6,737 nt of DNA from Candidatus Kapaibacterium sp. GTDB lineage: Bacteria > Bacteroidota > Ignavibacteria > Palsa-1295. Position 1 is the first letter of the stretch. Every line of letters starts with the position of its first letter. The notes beneath the pieces were generated by a model that saw nothing but the letters and a program-made list of their open reading frames with translations, made no database searches and was not told the origin of the DNA. The position numbers were made by a program, and so were the translations under genes. Below are positions 1 through 5,197 of this stretch, piece after piece. The DNA lies in assembly GCA_025450975.1 (NCBI GenBank), contig JANWLI010000073.1:1-6737 (forward strand), given 5' to 3'.

Positions 1-1
1 G

Positions 2-820
2 CCGGACGCCATCTTCAATCTCTGCGAATCTGTCTTGGGCAAAGCCGAACTTGAAATGCCGATCGCCGGTGTCTACGAGCTTTTCGATGTTTCCTATACT
101 GGCGCACCTGCGCTGACTCTTGGCATCGCACTCAACAAGGCCATCGCAAAAGCAATTTTCGTTGCAAACGGTATTCCGACGCCACGACACATTACCGTCT
201 ACAAAGGCGACGAAGTACCGAAGCATGACCTGCACTTCCCGCTGATCGTCAAGCCGATCGCCGAAGATGCATCGATCGGGATCGACAACAACTCGATCGT
301 CTACTCCGAGCATTCGCTTCAGGAGCGGGTGGCATTTATCCACAACGAGTTCAAAGAGGGAGCGCTCGTCGAAGAATTCATTGACGGCAGGGAGATCAAC
401 GTCGCAGTGCTCGGCACAATGACAGGAGGATTCGAAGCGCTGCCAGTCAGTGAGATCCTGTTCGACACGATGCCGGAAGGCAATCCGCACATCGTCAGCT
501 ACGAAGCGAAGTGGGTCGAAGAGTCGCCGCTCTATAAGACGACAGTGCCGCAATGCCCTGCCGATCTCGAACCAGCCATCGCGCAGGCCGCACAGGCACT
601 GGCGCTCAAGGCTGCTGACCTGCTGGGGCTGCGCGATTACGGACGTGTCGATATGCGCATGCGCGACACCGACAACGCGCTCTTCGTACTCGAAGCAAAT
701 CCGAATCCGGATATCTCGCGCGACGCGGGCTTCATTCGATCGGCGATCACAAGCGGAAGAAGTTACGAGCAAACACTTGTCCACATCGCCGAGTGTGCAC
801 TCGGGAGGAGAAGTCGTTAG
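2..820 (+). CDS. D-Ala-D-Ala ligase-like ATP-grasp enzyme, 3' part
   Basis: Partial gene, open to the left edge, with 272 residues visible; the true start is outside the window. The visible part resembles the Ddl family: FNLCES followed by a YTGAPALTLGIALNK segment, an ATP-grasp lysine in LIVKP (nt 245-256), YEAKW (500-514), GRVDM with the catalytic-type Arg and Asp (641-655), and the metal-binding EANPNP (692-709). ATP-grasp ligases of this type join a carboxylate to an amine through an acyl phosphate, in the cytoplasm. Several Ddl substrate positions differ. The Tyr ending YEAKY is Trp, and the NTSPGMTSHS-like segment that binds D-Ala is NPNPDISRDAG here, without the usual glycine and final serine. 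I therefore do not expect D-Ala-D-Ala synthesis; a related amino-acid or dipeptide ligase is likelier. It sits upstream of GNAT and KamA genes on the same strand. The last residues (RSR) and the stop codon are encoded by the left arm of the heptad hairpin at 812-880. Confidence 0.88.
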   Translation, partial: PDAIFNLCESVLGKAELEMPIAGVYELFDVSYTGAPALTLGIALNKAIAKAIFVANGIPTPRHITVYKGDEVPKHDLHFPLIVKPIAEDASIGIDNNSIVYSEHSLQERVAFIHNEFKEGALVEEFIDGREINVAVLGTMTGGFEALPVSEILFDTMPEGNPHIVSYEAKWVEESPLYKTTVPQCPADLEPAIAQAAQALALKAADLLGLRDYGRVDMRMRDTDNALFVLEANPNPDISRDAGFIRSAITSGRSYEQTLVHIAECALGRRSR

Positions 821-880
821 TCTTTAGTCGTCAGTCGTTAGCAAAAAAAACTAACGACTAACGACTGGCGACTGACGACT
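812..880. repeat. Heptad-unit inverted repeat (30-nt arms), stop-codon-bearing
   Basis: The left arm (812-841) consists of units AGTCGTT, AGTCTTT, AGTCGTC, AGTCGTT plus AG. The right arm (851-880) is its approximate reverse complement, and the loop is CAAAAAAAA. As RNA, I count 25 Watson-Crick pairs, 3 G-U pairs and 2 mismatches over 30 positions. The TAG stop of the ATP-grasp gene (818-820) lies in the first unit. There is no T-run directly after the stem; a short run (890-895) follows about 9 nt later, so it may be a poor terminator or an mRNA 3'-end stabiliser. Known parallels are the short tandem heptanucleotide repeats of cyanobacteria; equivalence is not shown. Confidence 0.9.
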
Positions 881-904
881 CAAAAAAACTTTTTTGCGTA
901 AAAA

Positions 905-936
905 TTTGGAATTGCGATCATCATTATGTATTTTTG
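905..936 (+). promoter_or_regulatory. Bacteroidetes-type promoter for the GNAT gene
   Basis: TTTG (905-908), 20 nt, then TATTTTTG (929-936), an exact match to TAnnTTTG. This is the primary sigma-factor consensus known from Bacteroides (-33 TTG/TTTG, -7 TAnnTTTG). The predicted transcript start is near 941-943, which gives a leader of about 50 nt before the ATG at 992. It would drive the GNAT gene and, by read-through, kamA, for which I found no separate promoter. Confidence 0.6.
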
Positions 937-939
937 TAG

Positions 940-958
940 TGAAGTGGTACTCACTTCA
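940..958. promoter_or_regulatory. 19-bp dyad at the predicted transcription start
   Basis: Perfect 7-bp arms TGAAGTG and CACTTCA flank GTACT. The dyad begins 4 bp after the -7 element and covers the predicted start site. That position fits a repressor operator, or a small hairpin at the mRNA 5' end. I recognise no specific regulator family from it. Confidence 0.45.
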
Positions 959-991
959 TGTGTTCATTCGAAATTTTTATTCTGACTCGCG

Positions 992-1489
992 ATGATCCGC
1001 ACGCTTGAACGGCGCGATCGCAATGCGATCGAGAACATTGTCAGAGCGACCGGTAACTTTAGCGACGCCGAAGTTGCCATCGCCTGCGAACTTGTCGATA
1101 TCTGTCTGGACAAACCTGAACAGACGGACTACTACACGTTCGTAGCAACTGACGATGCGACCGATCACGTCGCAGGATTCCTCATCGTCGGCCCTACGCC
1201 GGCGACAACAGGAACCTACGATATGTACTGGATCGCCTCGCATCCGGAGTTTTACGGACGCGGTGTCTCGCAGTCGCTTGACCGGAAGGCAGCGGAGTTT
1301 GTTTCGGAGCGCGGTGGCTATTTGCTCATCGCCGAGACAAGCAGCCAGCCATCCTACGAGCGGACGCGGGCATTCTATACAAAGCAGGGGTACGATGTCG
1401 TATCCCGGATCGCGGATTATTACAAACCCGGCGACGATCTGATCGTCTATGGGAAGCGGGTCGGGCAAAGTTTAAAAGTCAAAAGTTAA
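992..1489 (+). CDS. GNAT-family N-acetyltransferase
   Basis: A complete 165-residue protein, the usual size for a single-domain GNAT. These enzymes transfer an acetyl group from acetyl-CoA to an amine. The beta4 strand is TYDMYWIA (residues 75-82), followed by the acetyl-CoA pyrophosphate loop around HPEFYGRGVS (84-93). The loop is somewhat atypical: the first Q/R is Tyr and the last Gly is Ser. The C-terminal GNAT signature with its RAFY-x-KQGY element lies at about residues 126-134, and residues 146-155 (PGDDLIVYGK) are the usual last strand. There is no signal peptide or membrane segment. The ATG at 992 is the first in frame after the promoter, and no Shine-Dalgarno is visible. Its neighbours (ATP-grasp ligase and KamA) suggest it acetylates an amino acid or peptide, for example a beta-amino acid, as AblB does in N-epsilon-acetyl-beta-lysine synthesis. 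It is much shorter than AblB, so this is only an analogy. The final residues and the TAA stop (1487-1489) come from the second heptad repeat. Confidence 0.88.
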   Translation: MIRTLERRDRNAIENIVRATGNFSDAEVAIACELVDICLDKPEQTDYYTFVATDDATDHVAGFLIVGPTPATTGTYDMYWIASHPEFYGRGVSQSLDRKAAEFVSERGGYLLIAETSSQPSYERTRAFYTKQGYDVVSRIADYYKPGDDLIVYGKRVGQSLKVKS

Positions 1490-1536
1490 AAGTTAAAAGT
1501 CAAAAATTTTAACTTTTAACTTTTAACTTTTGACTT
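1476..1536. repeat. Second heptad-unit inverted repeat (30-nt arms)
   Basis: The left arm (1476-1505) contains AGTCAAA, AGTTAAA, AGTTAAA, AGTCAAA. The right arm (1507-1536) is its reverse complement at 29 of 30 positions, with only one nucleotide between the arms. The stem is almost purely A/T plus one G-C pair per unit. The design matches the element at 812-880 (four AGTYNNN units, 30-nt arms, stop codon inside the left arm), but the variable three bases differ (AAA instead of mostly GTT/GTC). It separates the GNAT gene from kamA. Confidence 0.92.
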
Positions 1537-1551
1537 GATTCATCCACCGTG

Positions 1552-1572
1552 TGTGCCGAGATGTCGGCCACA
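1552..1572 (+). promoter_or_regulatory. Hairpin in the kamA leader
   Basis: TGT-GCCGA, loop GATG, TCGGC, one bulged C, then ACA gives an 8-bp stem that ends 22 nt before the kamA start codon. No T-run follows, so it is not a terminator. It may shape the 5' end of the kamA message or be incidental. Confidence 0.35.
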
Positions 1573-1594
1573 ATGGTAACTAAACGAACACAAT

Positions 1595-2725
1595 ATGGAA
1601 TATTGGCAGACTCTCCTTCGCGAGAGCATTGAATCGAAAGACCAGTTGGTTGAGCGCTTTGGGATCAAACCCGAGGTAGCCGAGCGTCTCAACGAATTCT
1701 TTCAGACCCGCATCAATCCATACTATCTATCCCTCATTCGTTATCCAGGCGATCCGATCTGGCTGCAGGCCGTACCCGACGAGCTAGAACTCTCGGATAT
1801 CGATGCACCGGAAGATCCGCTTAATGAAGACGCAATGAGTCCGGTACCATCGATCACGCATCGCTACCCGGACCGTGTGCTGTTTCTGGTAACGAGCCAG
1901 TGTTCGATGTACTGCCGTTTCTGCACGCGTAAGCGTAAGGTCGGGGATTCGTCGAAGATCTCGATGAAGTACATTCAGGAGGGCCTCGATTATATCGCCG
2001 CACATCCGGAAGTCCGTGACGTCATCCTCTCCGGTGGCGATCCGCTGACGCTGACCGATTTCATGCTCGAGAAGATCTTAAAGGGTCTTCGCGAGATCCC
2101 GCATGTCGAGATCATCCGTCTCGGCACCAAGATCCCTTGTGTACTGCCGCAGCGTGTGACGCCGCAGCTCTGCGACATGATCAAGAAGTACCATCCGATC
2201 TATGTCAACACGCACTTCAACCATCCGTGGGAGTGCACGCCGGAAGCTAAGCTTGCCTGCGAGATGCTTGCCGATGCCGGATGCCCGGTCGGCAACCAGA
2301 TGGTATTAATGAAAGGCGTCAACGACGATGCAATGGTCGTGAAGGAGCTGATGCAGAAGCTGCTGGCGATGCGCGTTCGCCCATACTACATCTATCAGGC
2401 CGATATTACGAAGGGTGCAAACCACTTCCGTACGCCGGTCAAGACTGGGTTGGAGATCATGGATAAGCTTCGCGGCTGGACGTCCGGCCTTGCGATCCCG
2501 CATTACGTGATCGACGCTCCCGGCGGCGGTGGGAAGATCCCGCTGCAGCCGAACTACGTCATTAGCCATGACGAGAATACGTGGGTACTGCGTAATTATA
2601 AGTATGACATCTACAACTATCCGGATGTCGTCGAGGAGCAGAAGCCCGAACCGCCGAAGCGCCGCAAGCCGATACGGGCTCCGCGAAAGAAGAAGGTCTT
2701 TGCAAAGCAAAAAGACGCGATCTGA
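1595..2725 (+). CDS. kamA: KamA-family radical SAM aminomutase (lysine 2,3-aminomutase type)
   Basis: 376 residues. The family moves the alpha-amino group of lysine to C3, making beta-lysine, using a [4Fe-4S] cluster, S-adenosylmethionine and PLP. Visible features are the radical SAM cluster CSMYCRFC (Cys103, Cys107, Cys110), SGGDP (146-150), NTHFNHP (205-211), RVRPYYIYQAD (260-270), and the PLP lysine in DAPGGGGK (Lys314). Arg112, Asp270 and Asp307 align by spacing with clostridial Arg134, Asp293 and Asp330, which bind the lysine substrate. This argues against a glutamate 2,3-aminomutase. The phenylalanine before Cys110 replaces the usual histidine. The zinc-site cysteine of the clostridial enzyme is Asp in GVNDD (241-245), and its C-terminal zinc cysteines are missing. 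Instead there is a Pro/Lys/Arg-rich tail (about 348-376). The protein is about 40 residues shorter than the clostridial enzyme. No Shine-Dalgarno precedes ATG 1595. It is an EF-P lysine mutase (EpmB) only as a weaker alternative. Confidence 0.92.
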   Translation: MEYWQTLLRESIESKDQLVERFGIKPEVAERLNEFFQTRINPYYLSLIRYPGDPIWLQAVPDELELSDIDAPEDPLNEDAMSPVPSITHRYPDRVLFLVTSQCSMYCRFCTRKRKVGDSSKISMKYIQEGLDYIAAHPEVRDVILSGGDPLTLTDFMLEKILKGLREIPHVEIIRLGTKIPCVLPQRVTPQLCDMIKKYHPIYVNTHFNHPWECTPEAKLACEMLADAGCPVGNQMVLMKGVNDDAMVVKELMQKLLAMRVRPYYIYQADITKGANHFRTPVKTGLEIMDKLRGWTSGLAIPHYVIDAPGGGGKIPLQPNYVISHDENTWVLRNYKYDIYNYPDVVEEQKPEPPKRRKPIRAPRKKKVFAKQKDAI

Positions 2726-2730
2726 TCTAC

Positions 2731-2760
2731 AAGCCGCTCTACGTAAGGGCGGCTTTTTTT
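2731..2760 (+). terminator. Intrinsic terminator of kamA
   Basis: AAGCCGCTCT and AGGGCGGCTT form a 10-bp stem with one G-U pair around ACGTA, followed by a T-run (seven T including the two closing the stem). It begins 5 nt after the kamA stop. The T-run faces the + strand only, so it serves kamA. The stop codon and last codons of the converging minus-strand gene lie inside it. Confidence 0.92.
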
Positions 2761-4154
2761 ATGTTACAAATATCTGTAAGCTCCTCGTAAAAGAGCAGCA
2801 TCATCCCATCCGGCCCGGTCTTCTTATACCGGTTCATCCGTTCGAGGACTTTCTGATTGGCACTCCGCTTCAGGTTGAATGCCGTGATCATTTCACGAAC
2901 AATTAAATGGAAGGTGCTTGACCAACCCTCGAGAATATCGTGCTGACCTTTGCGCAGCCAGTCGAGATTCCGCTCGATAATACGCAGACAAAAGTCGCAG
3001 TCGCCAAGCATGGCGTAATACACCAGCTGCAAATTCCTATGGTAGAGTTCGAAAATAACGTGCTTCCCTTTTCCGATATTCACGTTCGCTGCATCGTCGA
3101 GGCATTGTTTAGCCTGATCCATCTGCCGGGTCAGCATGTAATGAGATGCCATCATTAAGTAGTAATTGATGGTATTGGTTGTCGGCGGCTTCGTTAGGAC
3201 CTTGGGCGCGATCGCATCGAATATCTGCTTTGAGCGATCGATGCGCCGCGTCAGCATTGCATAATAGCCATGTTGAAGATAATGTCGCATCGGAAGGTCG
3301 TTACGCGGGACGGAAAAGAAATCTTCAAGTATGCCAAATATTCGCTCCGGATCGTCTTCATGCTCATACTGCTGGATCAGGCGATACTGCAGCATATCGC
3401 GCGTTTCCGGCAAGAGCGTCTCTATTTCCGGCGGGAGGATCTCAAGCATTCTGTTGATGAGCATCGGCACTTCCGGCGAAGCCGAATTGGTCAGCAACTT
3501 GTAGTAGCTTTCGGCATCGGCGAACGCATAGTGCGCGTATTTATGTCCGGTGCCATTGAGGCGTTCCGGAACACCGTCAAGAAAGCTTCTGAATTCGGCT
3601 GCTGTACGGCTACGATTACGTTGCATCGTGAAGCGCTGGAGAAATTCGGCTTGCCGGAGCCTGAGTTCTACCGCAGTCGTATCATCCAGGGATGGCGGCG
3701 ATACAAGTGACAGGTACTTATTGCCTAAGTCCCTGCTACATGCAAGATCGAGGCTTGAGTAGATCGTCCCGATCGAAAGCTCAAAGGCCGTAAAATAGAA
3801 ATCCTTTGCATGTTCGACCGGAATCGTCTTTTCCTGCTCGCGGATCTCATTTTTGAAGTTGTGGATCAGCCCACGGACAGCAAGCAACCGCAGGAGCGCA
3901 ATGCCACCTCCGGGGGCTACAGTCGAATACGCCTTTTTCAGGATGTGAGAACTGTAGAAGCGAAGATTGACCTGCGACATTTCCAGCGTGTCGCGAAGTT
4001 GCTTCGTTGTCGTTTCAACGCCAACTTTCGAATAGATGTGAGTAGCAACAATGGCTTCAAGGACTTTGCGTTCAACTGCTGTAAGTTTCAGCGCTCGTAC
4101 TTTCTCTATCTCTTCGGGACTTAACGCACCGATAAACCGCTCGAGGAGAAGCAT
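2739..4154 (-). CDS. Unrecognised 471-aa helical-repeat protein
   Basis: I do not recognise a named family. The protein is cytoplasmic by appearance, with no signal peptide or membrane segment. Residues 12-100 look like a compact helical domain, possibly a helix-turn-helix or winged-helix type (TTTKQLRDTLEMSQVNL at 48-64, then a glycine-rich turn PGGGIA at 81-86). The second half has helix pairs resembling degenerate TPR units: about 289-316 (HYLQHGYYAMLTRRIDRSKQ), 327-356 (NYYLMMASHYMLTRQMDQAK) and 366-400 (RNLQLVYYAMLGDCDFCLRI). Such proteins often act as regulators or scaffolds, but no role can be assigned. The long open frame without a competing + strand gene, the ATG at 4154 and the converging layout support it as real. 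No Shine-Dalgarno is visible. The last seven codons and the TAG stop lie in the kamA terminator, leaving only 13 nt between the two stop codons. Confidence 0.8.
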   Translation of the reverse strand: MLLLERFIGALSPEEIEKVRALKLTAVERKVLEAIVATHIYSKVGVETTTKQLRDTLEMSQVNLRFYSSHILKKAYSTVAPGGGIALLRLLAVRGLIHNFKNEIREQEKTIPVEHAKDFYFTAFELSIGTIYSSLDLACSRDLGNKYLSLVSPPSLDDTTAVELRLRQAEFLQRFTMQRNRSRTAAEFRSFLDGVPERLNGTGHKYAHYAFADAESYYKLLTNSASPEVPMLINRMLEILPPEIETLLPETRDMLQYRLIQQYEHEDDPERIFGILEDFFSVPRNDLPMRHYLQHGYYAMLTRRIDRSKQIFDAIAPKVLTKPPTTNTINYYLMMASHYMLTRQMDQAKQCLDDAANVNIGKGKHVIFELYHRNLQLVYYAMLGDCDFCLRIIERNLDWLRKGQHDILEGWSSTFHLIVREMITAFNLKRSANQKVLERMNRYKKTGPDGMMLLFYEELTDICNIKKAALT

Positions 4155-4182
4155 TTAAATAGGGATATGGTATTGTACGCTG

Positions 4183-4190
4183 TAAATATA
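4183..4190 (-). promoter_or_regulatory. Possible -7 element of the 471-aa gene
   Basis: Read on the minus strand this is TATATTTA, matching TAnnTTTG at 7 of 8 positions, and would start transcription about 25 nt before the ATG. No TTG box sits 19-21 nt upstream; that position falls inside the dyad at 4203-4228. Confidence 0.3.
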
Positions 4191-4202
4191 CGCGTTAATC
4201 TG

Positions 4203-4228
4203 AACGTTAGAGTTGTGCCTCTAACGTT
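4203..4228. promoter_or_regulatory. Perfect 10-bp dyad between two divergent transcripts
   Basis: AACGTTAGAG (4203-4212) and CTCTAACGTT (4219-4228) are exact reverse complements around TTGTGC. The dyad lies between the start of the minus-strand 471-aa gene and the + strand promoter at 4245-4275, over the -33 region of the former. This fits an operator for a dimeric regulator. As RNA it would be a 10-bp hairpin, but there is no T-run, so it is not a terminator. Confidence 0.55.
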
Positions 4229-4244
4229 TCGTATAAAATCGCCC

Positions 4245-4275
4245 TTGTAAACTAGATGTATATGTCGTAAGTTTG
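4245..4275 (+). promoter_or_regulatory. Bacteroidetes-type promoter of the candidate ncRNA
   Basis: TTG (4245-4247), 20 nt, then TAAGTTTG (4268-4275), an exact TAnnTTTG. The spacing equals that of the 905-936 promoter. Transcription would start near 4280-4282, just before the first stem of the structured region. No ORF of useful size follows on this strand before the terminator. Confidence 0.6.
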
Positions 4276-4280
4276 TTTTT

Positions 4281-4496
4281 CTATGGGTATAGCCCCCATG
4301 CCATGTAATCTTTCTGTTGGATAAACAGAAAGTGAGTTTTGAAACTCTAACTCTGCTTAAAGCAGATTCTCATCATCACTAATCCTTAGGGCATACCCCA
4401 CAGTAACTTGTGGTCCCGTGCGAACTTGCACGGTTACGCCCTGGAGAGAAACAAGTATATAAAAGCCTCTTCGTCTCAAGCGAAGAGGCTTTTCAT
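4281..4496 (+). ncRNA. Unassigned structured small RNA, about 210 nt
   Basis: About 210 nt lie between a promoter and an intrinsic terminator, with no protein gene. Visible helices: GGGTAT-(bulged A)-GCCC at 4285-4295 pairs with GGGCATACCC at 4389-4398, ten pairs closing a domain. Inside it are hairpins CTTTCTGTT/AACAGAAAG (4310-4332, 9 bp), GAGTT/AACTC (4334-4347) and TCTGCT/AGCAGA (4352-4366). Further 3' come CCACA/TGTGG (4398-4413) and CCGTGC/GCACGG (4416-4433), then the terminator stem. The loop of the 4398-4413 hairpin (GTAAC) can pair with GTTAC (4433-4437) as a pseudoknot. AGGGC (4388-4392) can alternatively pair with GCCCT (4438-4442), excluding the large closing helix. I see no hallmarks of tmRNA, RNase P RNA or SRP RNA. 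6S RNA is possible by size, but I do not see its single rod with a central bubble. The exact ends are inferred. Confidence 0.55.
4461..4496. terminator. Strong, probably bidirectional terminator
   Basis: AAAAGCCTCTTCG (4461-4473) and CGAAGAGGCTTTT (4481-4493) form a perfect 13-bp stem with a 7-nt loop. The + strand continues TTTTCATTTT. On the minus strand the stem runs into TTTTATATA. It can end the + strand ncRNA and the minus-strand oxidoreductase gene, whose TGA stop (4493-4495) touches the stem. Confidence 0.93.
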
Positions 4497-5140
4497 TTTA
4501 CTACGTGAATGTTAAAGTTTGGAGTACCTAGCTTGCCATAGAGCCTGACCCAGATCGGTAAGATCATCTCCATAGCTCTGGCATTGGTAATATCTCCGAG
4601 GTCAAGAACCTGCGTCCACCCGAACCAGCCACGCAGGATCTCTTCTACTTGCGCTTTAGCCTTTTCATCGTTGCCACAGAGAAACATGTCGTGCTCTCCT
4701 GCAATTAAGGATGGGTTTACCATTATAAAGGTATTTACCGTATTAAGCGTTTTGACAACCTTAACGCTCGGAAACGTACGCTGGATTTGCTCACCAAGTG
4801 AGTCCGTATTGCATACCGTGAGGTACGGTGGAAATCCTTTTGAAAAATCCAAGGGGTTTGATACATCCACAAGAATTTTCCCGTCTAACGCTTGCTCGCC
4901 TGCCATCGATAACGCTTCCATCGATCCGGTACCTGCCGTACAGTTGAATACAATTTCAGCAAATGCCGCGGCTGCACCGAAGTCCCCGACATCCGCTCGG
5001 GCACCGGCTGTGGACTTCCACTTCAAGGCCTTCTCGTTGGTTGCACTCCGAGACCCCATCATAACATCGTGCCCCAGCTCGCATAACTTTGTGCCGATAG
5101 TATTACCGACGATTCCATTCCCTAAAACTGCTATACGCAT
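4493..5140 (-). CDS. NADP-binding oxidoreductase, F420H2:NADP-reductase-like
   Basis: 215 residues, complete. The N-terminus is a Rossmann fold: MRIAVLGNGIVG gives the GxGxxG loop (Gly7, Gly9, Gly12). The second strand ends in MGSR (28-31), where Ser and Arg usually contact the 2'-phosphate of NADP. ILVDVSNPLDF (89-99) and VKTLNTVNT (129-137) are typical of the 'predicted dinucleotide-binding enzyme' group that includes NADPH-dependent F420 reductases and ferric-reductase-like domains. The length fits that group. The substrate is not visible: F420 use cannot be told from sequence, and in a non-F420 organism another hydride acceptor is likely. It lies 57 nt downstream of the MFS gene on the same strand, without a clear promoter or Shine-Dalgarno of its own, so co-transcription is likely. 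Its end coincides with the bidirectional terminator. Confidence 0.88.
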   Translation of the reverse strand: MRIAVLGNGIVGNTIGTKLCELGHDVMMGSRSATNEKALKWKSTAGARADVGDFGAAAAFAEIVFNCTAGTGSMEALSMAGEQALDGKILVDVSNPLDFSKGFPPYLTVCNTDSLGEQIQRTFPSVKVVKTLNTVNTFIMVNPSLIAGEHDMFLCGNDEKAKAQVEEILRGWFGWTQVLDLGDITNARAMEMILPIWVRLYGKLGTPNFNIHVVK

Positions 5141-5197
5141 ATCGGTGAAAGATTAATGAAATACAACTTTTCATACAGGTCATCAGATCAAATCGTT

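Noticed and set aside
2..820. Canonical D-alanine-D-alanine ligase (ddl)
   Set aside because: ATP-grasp core matches, but key D-Ala-binding positions are changed, so no gene symbol is given.
977..1468. Minus-strand 163-aa open frame
   Set aside because: Exactly opposite the GNAT gene, which shows clear family motifs; composition is that of a shadow frame.
812..1536. CRISPR array or transposon ends for the heptad repeats
   Set aside because: Units are 7 nt without spacers and there is no transposase or flanking duplication; the palindromic tandem design fits neither.
1573..1632. Short ORF from ATG 1573 overlapping the kamA start out of frame
   Set aside because: Only 19 codons, no ribosome site; likely chance, though a leader peptide cannot be excluded.
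3179..3762. + strand open frames of 70-146 aa opposite the 471-aa gene
   Set aside because: Arg/Cys-rich, no recognisable domains, several overlapping frames, no promoter; the minus-strand frame is longer and continuous.
4281..4496. tmRNA, RNase P RNA or SRP RNA
   Set aside because: Too short for tmRNA or RNase P RNA and lacking their conserved ends and core; no SRP GGAAGGAAGCA-type loop.
4584..5156. + strand 190-aa open frame
   Set aside because: Antisense to the oxidoreductase with its clear Rossmann motif; Ser/Pro-rich shadow composition.
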